64,000 nucleotides of DNA from Bromus sterilis (GCA_950022295.1 OX465598.1:113629001-113693000); one strand, 5' to 3'. Shown: positions 34,301 through 45,900, numbered from the stretch's first letter. Notes: a model not told the origin generated them from the sequence alone. Program-made: numbers and translations.

Positions 34301-35631
34301 CGGGTCAGTGGCACCCAGGCCACAGCCAGCCCGTCGCGACCACGCCGGCGACGAGGCCGACGCGGCGACGCTGCCCGGCCGGCCGCTACGGTGCACCAAA
34401 ACGGGTGCCGTTGGATCCTACGTGCGCAGGTCAACGAGCCGCACCCGTACGAGCCATCTGCGCGGGCTGGAGTGGACCGAGGTGTCGGCTATGTCAAGCC
34501 AGGCGGCGGCCGGAACATGGCCGTGGTGGCGTCGAGGCTACGGTGTGCGAAATAGAGCGGGAGTTGGGGCGAAACACGCGCGTGCTTACAGCGGAGTGCG
34601 TAGGGGAGGTAGTGGGCACGGGAGAGCTCGGAGCAGAGCTCCACGACGACAATGGCGCGGCGGCCCGAGGAGGAAGAAGGCGGTCGATTCCCAGCCTGTA
34701 ACGCGACCCGTCTCGATTAGTTGCCGGAGATGACGAAGACGGCAGCCGCGGACCTCCTAGACGTGGTGGCTCGGCTCGCGGTGTCCGGTGGCCACGAGCA
34801 CGCCGGCAGCGCGGCCACGGTGTGTTCGTAGACGGGGGGAGCGGGAGGCAGAGAGTGAGCGGGGGGGGGGGGGGAAACTGGGGTGGCCTCCGATCCAGGG
34901 GGGCGTGGGCACGCCCATGACCACGAGAGGGGGCAGGTGGAGGGGGCAGTTGAGGTGGGGGCGGCATGGCCTCGGCGCCCTGGCCATGGCCTGGCTGCCA
35001 CGGGAGGGGAGCAGGTGAGGTGGTTGGGTGGGGGAGGGGAGAAGGATGGGGGGTGGGCCAGGTGGGCCAGGTGCCCAGGGCGGGTTTTAGGGTTTCTTAT
35101 TTTCCTTTGACTTTCCTTTCTGATTTCTGTTTTGGTAATTAATTTATTAATCCTAGCATTTTTGTAAAAGGTTTTTAGTGTTTGTAAATTAGGGTTACAT
35201 AATACTGAGGTGCTACAAAAGTTTTTGCAGCAAAATAAATTAATTGGATATTTCTTTTAAATATTAAATGCCCAAAGTAGGGGTTTTAACCTACTGTTTG
35301 AATTGTTCATAATTTTCTGCAACTCCAAAAATTACCAAAGTTGGTCCAACATCATTTTAATGATTTTAGGCAATTTACAAAAATGGTTCCATGATTTTTG
35401 GAACAACTTTATTGTAGCACTTTTGTTTTAATTTCCATTTAAAGTAGTTCCAACTAGGGTTGGTTTCATGATGAGCCAAATGCATTGGGCTTTGTGTTTT
35501 GATTACCAACCAGCATGGTTTGGATGGAGCAGAAGCAAAGTCTGATTAAGGTCAGGGAATAACAGTGATTAACAAACAGTGATAGTCAACAGTGATGATG
35601 ATTACTGTTACAGGCATCTGAGGGTGTTACA
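31368..35631 (-). repeat. 3' LTR of intact family A element (4264 bp)
   Basis: The plus strand runs from TGTGACGCCC to GGGTGTTACA; in element orientation it is TGTAACACCC to GGGCGTCACA. It carries repeated ACATGTCAGTGAC-type motifs (33985-34310), CCGGA-rich blocks (33540-33770) and a G14 run at 34861. The ORFs seen at 34260-34733 and elsewhere recur identically in the other LTR and are non-coding artefacts of its composition. Confidence 0.95.
33985..34310. repeat. Repeated GGGCCCACATGTCAGTGAC-type motif in LTR
   Basis: At least six imperfect copies occur at about 34-80-base spacing: around 33986-34007 (a near-palindrome ACATGTGGGACCCACATGT), 34051, 34112, 34170, 34244 and 34296. The same set is in the other LTR at +9410, and related copies occur in the other family A LTRs. 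Confidence 0.75.
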
Positions 35632-35643
35632 AATCTCCCCCAC
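35632..35643 (-). other. Polypurine tract of intact family A element
   Basis: The minus strand reads AGTGGGGGAGATT immediately before the 3' LTR start TGTAACACC, the expected place of the plus-strand primer. Confidence 0.85.
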
Positions 35644-35667
35644 TACAAGAATTCTCGTCCCGAGAAT

Positions 35668-38600
35668 TTAAGTGGTAGCGAGGAAAAGATCGGGGTATTC
35701 ATCGCGAAGGCGATCTTCGCGTTCCCAAGTGGCTTCATCTTCAGAATGATTCGACCACTGAACCTTGAGGAACTTGACGGTCTTGTTGCGGGTTCGACGC
35801 TCAGACAGATCGAGAATGCGGCTCGGATGTTCTCGATAAGTCAAGTCTTGTTGCAGCTCGATCATATCATGCTCCACTTCGCGGATAGGATCCTTGAAGC
35901 AGCGACGGAGTTGTGACACATGGAAGACATCGTGGACTTGGGAGAGGTTCGGCGGCAATTCCAACCGGTATGCCACGGGTCCACTCCTGGAAAGGATACG
36001 GAACGGGCCAATGTAGCGAGGAGCCAACTTGCCCTTGATACCGAAGCGATGAGTTCCCCTCATGGGAGTCACACGGAGGTAAGCGTATTCACCAGGTTGA
36101 TACTCCATTTCACGGTGTTTGCGGTCGTAGTTGCTCTTCTGGCGGGACTGAGCGGCCTTCAAATGTTCACGGATGACGTGAACTTGGTCTTCAGCTTGCT
36201 GAATAATATCCGGGCCAATAAGTGCACGTTCCCCAGTTTCTGACCAACTCAGAGGGGTCCGACACTTACATCCATAGAGAACTTCATAGGGTGCCATCTT
36301 CAGACTAGCGTGATAGCTATTGTTGTACGAGAATTCAGCAAATGGAAGAGATTCCTCCCATTTCTTGCCGAAGGAGATGACACAAGCTCGAAGCATATCT
36401 TCAAGTATTTGATTGACGCGTTCGACTTGGCCCTGTGACTGGGGGTGATAAGCGGTGCTGAGATGCAGAGTAGTCCCCAGAGCTTCTTGGAAACTCCGCC
36501 AATATCTTGAGGTGAAAAGGCTGCCACGATCTGAACTAATCTCCAACGGAATACCGTGGAGCGACACGATCTGGGCGATATATAATTCCGCTAACTGAGC
36601 CGCCGTGATCTTCTCTTTGACGGGTATAAAGTGAGCAACCTTGGAGAACCGGTCGATGACGACAAAGATAGCATCGTTACCTTTCTGGGATCGGGGAAAA
36701 CCGGTGACGAAGTCCATCTGAACTTTGTCCCACTTCCATACAGGGATTTCAGGTGGATGTAGTTTTCCAGAGGGTTTTTGATGTTCCCCCTTGACGCGAC
36801 GGCAAACGTCACATTCAGAAACATATCGGGCAATGTCTTGCTTCATGTTGGGCCACCAGAATTGCTGACGAATGTCTTGGTACATCTTGGTGCTCCCAGG
36901 ATGAATGGACAACGGGGTATCGTGAGCCGCTTTCATGACCTTCGGGGTCATATCCAGGTTCTCATGCCTGCCCTTGCTGTGAGTAACCACTAAACGGTTC
37001 TGGTAGAACGCCGCACCATTACTATCAAGGGTGAAGGGTGAGGGTCTCCCATTGGCGATATCGCGCTTAATCTTGTGTACGAAATCATCATAGAACTGTA
37101 TACACTTGACGGATTTGACGAGATCCGGTTCAATGACCAGGTTATTTGCACAACCTTGAGGAACAATCTCGAGGTTCAACTTCTGAAAATCTTCATACAG
37201 AGGTGGTTGTTCTAGCTGCACCTCAAGTTCACTACAGTAAGCTTTACGGCTCAGGGCATCAGCCATCACATTAGCTTTGCCAGGGGTGTAATGAATATCC
37301 ATGTTAAAATCGGCTATTGTCTCGAGCCATCTCTGTTGGCGGAGATTCAGGTCGGGCTGAGTAAACAAGTATTTCAGGCTTTGGTGGTCGGTGTAGATCT
37401 CGCAACGATTACCAACGAGGTAATGTCGCCACAGCTTCAATGCATAAATTACTGCTGCCAATTCGAGATCATGTGTTGGATATTTGTCTTCGTGAGCACG
37501 CAACTGACGAGAGCCATAAGCAATCACTTTGCGCTCTTGCATTAGGACACAGCCTAATCCTTGACGAGACGCGTCGCAATATATCACGAAGTCCTTCTGA
37601 GTATCAGGGGGAGCAAGCACCGGGGGAGAAGTTAGCTTGTCCTTGAGGGCTTGAAAACTTTCTTGACATCTATCTGTCCACTCAAACTTGACGCCTTTGT
37701 GAAGCAGATTAGTCAGAGGCCTGGCAATCTTGGAAAAATTCTCGACGAAACGGCGGCAATAGCTAGCGAGTCCGAGGAAACTGCGGACTTGCTTGACGGT
37801 CTTGGGAGGAGTCCAGTCAAGAATAGCCTGGATACGTTCTGGGGTGACGGCAATGCCATCCTTGGAAATCACATGTCCAAGGTAGGTTACTTCGGGAAGC
37901 CAGAACTCACACTTAGAAAACTTAGCGTAGAGTTTGTGTTCTCGAAGCTTCTCCAGTATAAGACGAAGATGTTCAGCATGTTCTTCTGCATTCTTGGAAT
38001 ATATCAAAATATCATCCAGATAAACCACGACGAACTGGTCGAGGTACTCCATGAAAATATAATTCATCAATCTGGAGAAGGTGGCTGGAGCATTGGTTAA
38101 GCCAAAGGACATGACGGTGTACTCGTATGAACCGTAGCGAGTAATGAAGGCAGTCTTCGGAATGTCCTCATCACGGACTCGGATTTGGTGATAACCCAAC
38201 CTCAAGTCGAGTTTAGAAAACACCTTAGATCCGGCAAGTTGATCATACAGATCGTTGATCCGGGGAAGTGGGTATTTGTTCTGGATGGTGGCTTGGTTAA
38301 TGGGTCGATAATCTTGGACCAACCGGTTTGTCCCATCGCTCTTCTTGACAAAGAGCGAAGGTGCTCCCCAAGCTGAGGAACTGGGGCGAATGAATCCTTT
38401 CTGAAGTGCCTTGTCGATTTCATCCTTAAGTTCAAGGAGTTCATGTGGCGGCATCTTGTAAGGACGCTTGGCAATAGGAACAGTGCCTGGCTTCAAGTCG
38501 ATGACAAATTCAACTTCTCTGATCGGGGGTATTCCCGGCAGTTCTTCTGGGAAGACGTCGGGAAAATCGTGAACGACCGGAACGTTCTCGATGTCTTTCA

Positions 38601-40119
38601 AAGGTGAGACATTCAAAGCATTCATCATAAAGATCTGTGTTTCAGCATTACGGGTCACTCGGGCGGTGTGGTTAACAATCCCACCGGAGGGGTGAAAAAG
38701 CTGTACAGACTTGGTGCCACAATAAAGTGCGGCATCGTGGAACTTCAACCAATCCATTCCCAGAATGAGGTCTATGGTGGAAGACTTCAGAACGATGGGG
38801 GAAGCACGGAAATCAATCCCTTCAATTTCAACAATGGTTCCGGGCACTATCTTGGAGGTGTGGGCATGGCCTATCGGGGTGCGGACAATCATCGGTGGGT
38901 TCATATCCTCAATCGTAAAATTATGCGACAATGCAAATGCTTCCGACAAGAATGAATGCGATGCTCCTGTATCGAATAAAACAGTAGCAGGTACGGAATT
39001 AACGAGAAGGGTACCCATCACGGTAGCGGGTTGTTGTTGAGCTTCATCAACACTGATGTTGTTCGCGTGACCACGAGTATGAGCAGCAGACCCAGTATTA
39101 TAGTTGGGGGTCCGGTTGTTGCCACGACCATTTCCACGACCAGCGGGGTGAACTACCAGTTGCTTCTGTTTCAGGGGACACTCTCGGGAATAATGCCCAG
39201 GTTGGCGGCACGTGAAGCACAATCCATCCTGAGGACGAAGGGGTGGTGCATTGGGTGGTGCAGGCAGAGCTCTTGGCATCTGCGGTGGCGGAGGCAGACG
39301 GGGTGCAGCATAAGACGGCCTTGGAGCAGGGGAAGCTGAGTGGGTCAAACTGGTAGGGATCCAGATACGACGCTTCTGCGTTGCGCCCGAAGATGAGCCA
39401 ACGTCACGATAACGCTTCAGAGAGGTCTTGTGCTCCATCTGGGCAGTCTCGACGGTGATAGCCTTGTTCACCATGGTGGCGAAGTTGGCGAAATCATGAA
39501 CGGCAAGAGCGAGCCTGAGTTCTGGGTTGAGGCCACGACGGAACTTCTGCTGCCTACGAGCATCAGTGGCGATCTCTCCTTCCGCATAGCGAGAGAGGTT
39601 GAGGAACTCGCGCTGATAGGCTTCAACAGTCATGTCGCCCTGAGTGAAGTTACGGAATTCCTCCGCCTTACGATCCATGATCCCCTGAGGAATGTAGCGG
39701 GCGCGGAAAGCAGACTGAAATTCATCCCAAGTGATGACTTCTTCGACTGGCAGGGAACGCTTGTGGGTGCTCCACCACTGAGCAGCGGCGCCTTTCAGAT
39801 GATAAGACGCAAAGTTCACATAGTCGGCTGGATCGACATTGGCAGACTCCAGCTCGTGAGTGATGTCGCGAAGCCAGTCATCAGCATCCAGCGGCTGAAC
39901 AGTGTTGCGGAACATAGTGGGGTTGAGGCGGGTGAAGTCGTGCAGAGTCACGGTGGCATGCTGATGGTGGTGCCCATTCTGATTCGGCTGGGGGAACTGA
40001 GCCATGATATTCTGCATGAACTGACGGTTCATCTCGAACTGCTGCATCATCGCGGCCATGTAATCCGGCGGCGGAGGTGGGTCGTTGGTAGCACGACCAC
40101 GACCACCACGACCAGCCAT
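35668..40119 (-). CDS. Gag-Pol polyprotein of family A Ty3 retrotransposon
   Basis: A single 1483-residue frame encodes the structural and enzymatic proteins for retrotransposition. Domains by residue: Gag core about 75-235 (DADDWLRDI, AQWW); CCHC zinc knuckle C301, C304, H309, C314; aspartic protease with DTGASHSF at 383-390; RT about 540-705 with D638 in KLDLRLGYHQI and YLDD at 700-703; RNase H about 843-957 with D849, E886, D911 and D954; integrase with HHCC residues H1066, H1073, C1103, C1106 and a DDE triad D1136, D1197, E1233 (35 residues between the last two); and a C-terminal chromodomain-like segment about 1430-1478 (VQWSNHSEDEATWE). Order and chromodomain fit a chromovirus, probably Tekay/Del-like. 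The ATG at 40119 follows the leader and precedes the conserved DPPPPP segment. It has no stop or frameshift and every catalytic residue I checked is present. Confidence 0.96.
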   Translation of the reverse strand: MAGRGGRGRATNDPPPPPDYMAAMMQQFEMNRQFMQNIMAQFPQPNQNGHHHQHATVTLHDFTRLNPTMFRNTVQPLDADDWLRDITHELESANVDPADYVNFASYHLKGAAAQWWSTHKRSLPVEEVITWDEFQSAFRARYIPQGIMDRKAEEFRNFTQGDMTVEAYQREFLNLSRYAEGEIATDARRQQKFRRGLNPELRLALAVHDFANFATMVNKAITVETAQMEHKTSLKRYRDVGSSSGATQKRRIWIPTSLTHSASPAPRPSYAAPRLPPPPQMPRALPAPPNAPPLRPQDGLCFTCRQPGHYSRECPLKQKQLVVHPAGRGNGRGNNRTPNYNTGSAAHTRGHANNISVDEAQQQPATVMGTLLVNSVPATVLFDTGASHSFLSEAFALSHNFTIEDMNPPMIVRTPIGHAHTSKIVPGTIVEIEGIDFRASPIVLKSSTIDLILGMDWLKFHDAALYCGTKSVQLFHPSGGIVNHTARVTRNAETQIFMMNALNVSPLKDIENVPVVHDFPDVFPEELPGIPPIREVEFVIDLKPGTVPIAKRPYKMPPHELLELKDEIDKALQKGFIRPSSSAWGAPSLFVKKSDGTNRLVQDYRPINQATIQNKYPLPRINDLYDQLAGSKVFSKLDLRLGYHQIRVRDEDIPKTAFITRYGSYEYTVMSFGLTNAPATFSRLMNYIFMEYLDQFVVVYLDDILIYSKNAEEHAEHLRLILEKLREHKLYAKFSKCEFWLPEVTYLGHVISKDGIAVTPERIQAILDWTPPKTVKQVRSFLGLASYCRRFVENFSKIARPLTNLLHKGVKFEWTDRCQESFQALKDKLTSPPVLAPPDTQKDFVIYCDASRQGLGCVLMQERKVIAYGSRQLRAHEDKYPTHDLELAAVIYALKLWRHYLVGNRCEIYTDHQSLKYLFTQPDLNLRQQRWLETIADFNMDIHYTPGKANVMADALSRKAYCSELEVQLEQPPLYEDFQKLNLEIVPQGCANNLVIEPDLVKSVKCIQFYDDFVHKIKRDIANGRPSPFTLDSNGAAFYQNRLVVTHSKGRHENLDMTPKVMKAAHDTPLSIHPGSTKMYQDIRQQFWWPNMKQDIARYVSECDVCRRVKGEHQKPSGKLHPPEIPVWKWDKVQMDFVTGFPRSQKGNDAIFVVIDRFSKVAHFIPVKEKITAAQLAELYIAQIVSLHGIPLEISSDRGSLFTSRYWRSFQEALGTTLHLSTAYHPQSQGQVERVNQILEDMLRACVISFGKKWEESLPFAEFSYNNSYHASLKMAPYEVLYGCKCRTPLSWSETGERALIGPDIIQQAEDQVHVIREHLKAAQSRQKSNYDRKHREMEYQPGEYAYLRVTPMRGTHRFGIKGKLAPRYIGPFRILSRSGPVAYRLELPPNLSQVHDVFHVSQLRRCFKDPIREVEHDMIELQQDLTYREHPSRILDLSERRTRNKTVKFLKVQWSNHSEDEATWEREDRLRDEYPDLFLATT

Positions 40120-40761
40120 CCTGCTAGAATTAACAGGGGTATTTCAGCGATGAACAACTTAACGAAAATACCGGAAACGAGTAAGAGGTAAAGCGACAAC
40201 AAGGAGGAGGCGCGGATATATAGGAGTAGTCATATAAGACATACACATCCACACATAGAATCAACCGAAAATCGGGCAGCGTAACATCGTAGAAATTAAG
40301 GAAAAAAAAAGGACTCTCTAGGCGGCGCGCAGACCGCGGTAAGGATTACACGACGCGACATAGATTCCACTATGTCAATCACGCCGCAAGAAAACGGTTG
40401 GTCACAGGAGTTGATGCCAGAGAACGCGCGGCCTGCCCAGAATGAGAATGGGATCCGCGGTCTGGGATCTGGCGTACGACGCCTGCAACACGACTCAATC
40501 AATGGGGGATGCACCAGAAAAACGCCGGGTGGAATCAAGAGAACGTGATCCTAATGTCAGCTTTTGTAAAACTTACCAGCAAGGATAAGAGAGTAGATTC
40601 CCAGAGCATAGGTAAGGAGAAAAGGATCCTAATACCATAGATATCACACGTAGTGACATCGATGTGGGCCCGTAAGCCAAATATTAAGTTAGAAAAATAG
40701 TTTTCAAAGTCTAGACTCAACTTCGACCAGGTAGTGGTGGGGTGGCTTCCTACAGGCAGTC
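40120..40761 (-). other. 5' untranslated leader of intact family A element
   Basis: About 640 non-coding bases lie between PBS and ATG, the place expected for packaging signals. It is similar to the A1 leader (6576-7204). A run of nine A at 40301 differs in length from A1. Confidence 0.85.
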
Positions 40762-40776
40762 GGCTCTGATACCAAC
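40762..40776 (-). other. Primer binding site of intact family A element
   Basis: The minus strand reads TTGGTATCAGAGCC one base from the 5' LTR end (40778), complementary to the 3' end of initiator tRNA-Met. Confidence 0.92.
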
Positions 40777-40777
40777 T

Positions 40778-43700
40778 TGTGACGCCCCCAAAATCAGACC
40801 GTGTACAGTAATCATACACACAGGGTACACGACTGAGATTAGGGTGCCACGGTGATAACATCACAGCACAACACTATACACAAAAGGATAAACAAATATA
40901 TTACAAAAGAGGGGTCACGCGGACCCGAATATATGAGTCATACAAGCCATAATATCTGAATACAGACATAGTTAGTCAAGTTTTGCCTTAAGAAGGCTAG
41001 CACAAATCACATCAGAGATACAGAACGAAAAGGCGAGGCCTCCTGCCTGGGATCCACAGTACTACTCCTGGTCAACGGGGAACTCGACGTCGTAGTAGGC
41101 GCCTCCGGGGTACTCCTGCTCCTCGGCTCCAACGTCGGCTGCAGCGGCCGATCAGGCAAAACAGTAAAGGAAATAAAGCAGGTGAGTATCTAGTATACCC
41201 GCGAGTCTTACGTCCGCTACTAAGCATTATGCATTGTATCAACGGAATGAAGAGGCTGTAAATAGTGGACTGAAGACAGAAATTTAGAGCAAGGGTAAGA
41301 AGCTAGGCCTAACGATGACTAGCATCCTCCGACGATGTCTTGCAGCATGAGGTAAGAATCATCCAACAGTTTACATAAAGCAATAAAGTAGCAATGAAGC
41401 AGAAGTTGCTGCAACATTGAATAATAATAAGTTGTAATAATTAACAATGCCTCCGAGTTCACCTCCTCAACATCCCCGCGAGGAAGAGAACCCGGAACCA
41501 TACAGTTTAATAATAGTTTATAGTGGTAGGATCCAGCTTCAGCATAAAGCGTCCTGTTACCGTGGACACGGCTATCGATAGATTAATTCTTCCCTGCAGG
41601 GGTGCACTTGTGTTACGCTACACGCACGGATCTCCAGGGTGGCGGGAACCTTGCTAGGGAACGCTCCACCGAGGCTATCCGACACTTCATAGCCCATCTT
41701 TCAAACTCAACAGAGAGGTCATCCGCCGGACTATATCCTATGTACGCGGGGCTTTGGACCCTAACCCCGACGTACTCCTGCACGGTGCGTGACTGGCCGG
41801 TGAAGTTAAATCAAAGCAAATACAAATCACACGCCGCGGCAAATAAGACAACACCACTTCCCGGCAATCAGCCCGCGGTACTGCTGACGTCTGAAGAGTC
41901 CTCGGACGACACTAAGAAGCAGAGGAGCCCATAACTCGTAGTTCCCACGGGTAGGTAGTGCGTACATGGCATATAGCCAACTCAAGACATTCACTGAACC
42001 ATTTAGCATTTTAATTAACCTGCGTGACAACCGTTATCGTTGCCTCGACTTAACCGACCCGCGGTCAACGACAGCAGCCAGGACCACCAGTACATCGGTG
42101 CCTGCCCTGTCGTCCCACCAAGCCACTGCGGTTACCAACAAGGTGAACCGTCTCCTTACCTTGTCTCGCGTGTGCTCCTGGAGGAGCTCGACTTTCGTGG
42201 GTTGGTAACTCTCGCGGCCAACGATCAGGGGCCAAGCACACCGGTACACTGGTCGTGCCCTCCATGTCGTCCCGTCGCAATACCTCTCGCGGGCACCGTT
42301 GGGTCGCCCGACTTCTTACCTTTAAGGACAACCGTCGTTCAGGACCCTGTGGCGGTAAGACAAAGTCAGCCTCGAGTGGAGTACAAAGATTACTCCTTGA
42401 TAGCTCACACTTGTGGTGACTAGGCATAACCCAGATAGGGGTCTTCGACGGCGTCTGCATTGTACCGTACCTGTGCAGTTATAATATTTGCATCCGCTTT
42501 CACTCCCCGGAGTGATCACGGCCCTCTACCTAATCCTAGCTAACAATGCGCAGGGCTCACTGCTGAATAATGCATAAGTAATAATAGGCAGCATAGGATT
42601 AAAGGAAGGTACATCAAGGGGCAACAAAAACAGGCTATGCAGTTGAATAGGATTGTAATCGTAGCAGCAGCAGTATCAATGCCTAGTGCAAGAAATGTAC
42701 GGAAAGATAGGCGATATCTGGGGAAGAGAATGGCTCTGCTTGCCTGCAAGCTCGACGGTAGTAGTAGGGTCGTCGACGACGTAGTCGTACACAGCAGCGG
42801 TGTAGTCGACGGCAGCAGCGGGGTCTATCGGAGATTAAAAAGGGGGGGGAAACAATAAATACACAGCAATAATATACAAACATATGCATGACATGACGGA
42901 TGAAAAGTTAACGGGGTTCTACCGCAGTGCAATGGAATAGGCTCGGAGCGGGAATTCATCTGAGGATGAACTGCCGGCTCCGGGTGATCACCGGACAGGG
43001 GGTCCGGAGGGGGAAGGATCAAGCCGGAGGTGTCGTGGTTACCGGAACAACATAAGGGGGGGTGTATCCGTGCTATTTGAACCATTCCGGACAACTTTCA
43101 TGTTCGGAATAAATTCATCCGGGCACTCTAACAGTACCGGACAATTTATCGGACAGACGGTCCAGAGGGGGAATGTTCGATGTTTGATGTGTTAGAGGGG
43201 TGTGGTAGACATACGGATAGCGTATCCGTATTCATTGTATTTTTCTGATCAATTTTCATGTATAAAGTTTTTGAATCCGAGTTACGGTTTAAAAGTTATT
43301 GAATTTCAAAGTTTAAATCAATTTAAATGATTTTCTGGATTTCTTTTATTATTTATTTAAACATTATCCAAAACATTATCCAGAACAGTGCTGACATGTG
43401 GGACCCACATGTCAGCCTCTGTTATTTATAAAACATATAATTAAATTGGAAAATGCCTCTGGACCCACATGTCAGTGACTAGTTTTTATAATTTTATTTA
43501 TCTCTAAATGACTTACAGCTGGGGCCCAGTAGTCAGTGACTCATGGGCATAATTATCTGTTAATTCGATTTAAAAGACCAGGGGCCCACATGTCAGTGAC
43601 TAACAGTTATAACTCCAGTGTTAATTTTTAACAGGGGAATTAGCAGGGGTATGGCCCACTGGTCAGTGAGTGTTTAGCCAACTAACAGGGGATTATTGTG

Positions 43701-45032
43701 GCGGGGCCCACGGGTCAGTGGCACCCAGGCCACAGCCAGCCCGTCGCGACCACGCCGGCGACGAGGCCGACGCGGCGACGCTGCCCGGCCGGCCGCTACG
43801 GTGCACCAAAACGGGTGCCGTTGGATCCTACGTGCGCAGGTCAACGAGCCGCACCCGTACGAGCCATCTGCGCAGGCTGGAGTGGACCGAGGTGTCGGCT
43901 ATGTCAAGCCAGGCGGCGGCCGGAACATGGCCGTGGTGGCGTCGAGGCTACGGTGTGCGAAATAGAGCGGGAGTTGGGGCGAAACACGCGCGTGCTTACA
44001 GCGGAGTGCGTAGGGGAGGTAGTGGGCACGGGAGAGCTCGGAGCAGAGCTCCACGACGACAATGGCGCGGCGGCCCGAGGAGGAAGAAGGCGGTCGATTC
44101 CCAGCCTGTAACGCGACCCGTCTCGATTAGTTGCCGGAGATGACGAAGACGGCAGCCGCGGACCTCCTAGACGTGGTGGCTCGGCTCGCGGTGTCCGGTG
44201 GCCACGAGCACGCCGGCAGCGCGGCCACGGTGTGTTCGTAGACGGGGGGAGCGGGAGGCAGAGAGTGAGCGGGGGGGGGGGGGGGGAAACTGGGGTGGCC
44301 TCCGATCCAGGGGGGCGTGGGCACGCCCATGACCACGAGAGGGGGCAGGTGGAGGGGGCAGTTGAGGTGGGGGCGGCATGGCCTCGGCGCCCTGGCTGCC
44401 ACGGGAGGGGAGCAGGTGAGGTGGTTGGGTGGGGGAGGGGAGAAGGATGGGGGGTGGGCCAGGTGGGCCAGGTGCCCAGGGCGGGTTTTAGGGTTTCTTA
44501 TTTTCCTTTGACTTTCCTTTCTGATTTCTGTTTTGGTAATTAATTTATTAATCCTAGCATTTTTGTAAAAGGTTTTTAGTGTTTGTAAATTAGGGTTACA
44601 TAATACTGAGGTGCTACAAAAGTTTTTGCAGCAAAATAAATTAATTGGATATTTCTTTTAAATATTAAATGCCCAAAGTAGGGGTTTTAACCTACTGTTT
44701 GAATTGTTCATAATTTTCTGCAACTCCAAAAATTACCAAAGTTGGTCCAACATCATTTTAATGATTTTAGGCAATTTACAAAAATGGTTCCATGATTTTT
44801 GGAACAACTTTATTGTAGCACTTTTGTTTTAATTTCCATTTAAAGTAGTTCCAACTAGGGTTGGTTTCATGATGAGCCAAATGCATTGGGCTTTGTGTTT
44901 TGATTACCAACCAGCATGGTTTGGATGGAGCAGAAGCAAAGTCTGATTAAGATCAGGGAATAACAGTGATTAACAAACAGTGATAGTCAACAGTGATGAT
45001 GATTACTGTTACAGGCATCTGAGGGTGTTACA
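40778..45032 (-). repeat. 5' LTR of intact family A element (4255 bp)
   Basis: It is near-identical to 31368-35631. Relative to that copy it lacks 11 bases near 44392 (CCATGGCCTGG) and has two more G in the run at 44271. It is flanked on the right by the TSD TAGCC at 45033-45037. Confidence 0.95.
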
Positions 45033-45900
45033 TAGCCCCCAAGTGCTTTTGGGTTCTCGAGGTTGAGTGACCAAATTTTCAGAAGAGCATTCTTTCTTCT
45101 GATAATGTTTTCATCAGGTTGATGAAGTTTTAACTCAATAAGAGGCCTGGAAGGACTTTATTTAAGCTGTATACTTTTCCCTTGTATGCGGGTCGGGCGA
45201 GTTAAAGGAAAAATCTCGCGACACTCAAGCCTCTCTCGGAAGAGGTGGAAGGAGGCCTACGAAAGGCGTGTCTTGGAGTAAAATGCCTTAAACTCCTTAT
45301 AAACTATAATTGTAAAGTTTGATATCCTAAAGCATCATACTGAGCTTTAGGTCATACCACATGGGATATCGATTCTTTACCCCTTGCACCTTATCTTACT
45401 AATAATCTGGCAATCTCGTCGAGAAAGATTATTAGCGAGTTAGTCATTCGGAACTTTTCTCGAATAGCTAACAAATACAAGATTTTCCGTTTGCTGCGTA
45501 TCCCCAAATATGGCTGCATCAAGCACACCACTTAGTTCCCAACATAATATTGTTTCGGAACTGCTTCATGCTTGGGAATTAACCTTTTCCAAGAATACTC
45601 CGAGTGACAGCATAACTTACTCGGTTTATGTTTGATACTTGACGAGTGCTTCCGAGTGATAACTTACTCGGCTTCATGTGTAGAACTTTAGGAATCTTCC
45701 GAGTAATGATACATTCTTTTTCGTATAACTTCCCATCATCCTTTCCAAATAACTCTCAAAGATGTGTCGAATCTGAAGTGCCTCGAAGGAAACACGATTC
45801 TTTGTCAGAGAAAGCTATCGTTTTGTCAGAGTGGATGAGATGTTTATCAGTTTGGCCGCTCCGGTTCTTGCACTGAACATCCATTAATCCATTAAATAAT
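45033..45900 (-). repeat. Family D 3' LTR, inner part
   Basis: It begins TAGCCCCCAAGTGCTTTTGG, the direct continuation of 31367, and carries CGAGTAAC/ACTCGG motifs near 45600-45710. The inverted D-like fragment at 19741-22570 matches its first 700 bases. I could not fix the inner LTR end; it lies before the antisense promoter at 46020. Confidence 0.6.

Larger units (their letters stand above)
31368..45032 (-). mobile_element. Intact, young family A Ty3 (chromovirus-like) retrotransposon
   Basis: The complete element is 13,665 bases: 5' LTR 45032-40778, PBS 40776-40762, leader, single Gag-Pol ORF 40119-35668, PPT 35643-35632, 3' LTR 35631-31368, flanked by TAGCC duplications. By eye the LTRs differ by three substitutions (31550/40960, 34464/43874, 35551/44952), an 11-base indel near 34973 and the length of a G run near 34861. 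All three substitutions are G/A. With an intact ORF, PBS, PPT and both LTRs it has everything known to be needed for movement. It sits inside the family D 3' LTR. Confidence 0.95.

Noticed and set aside
34260..35110. Several long overlapping plus-strand ORFs (and minus counterparts) rich in Arg, Ala, Gly and Pro
   Set aside because: They recur at 43670-44543 in the other LTR, lie in all frames at once, and reflect GC-rich LTR sequence. An 11-base indel between copies changes the frame, so no protein is conserved.
39430..40191. 253-codon plus-strand ORF opposite Gag
   Set aside because: It is the antisense of the conserved Gag coding region with no features of its own.
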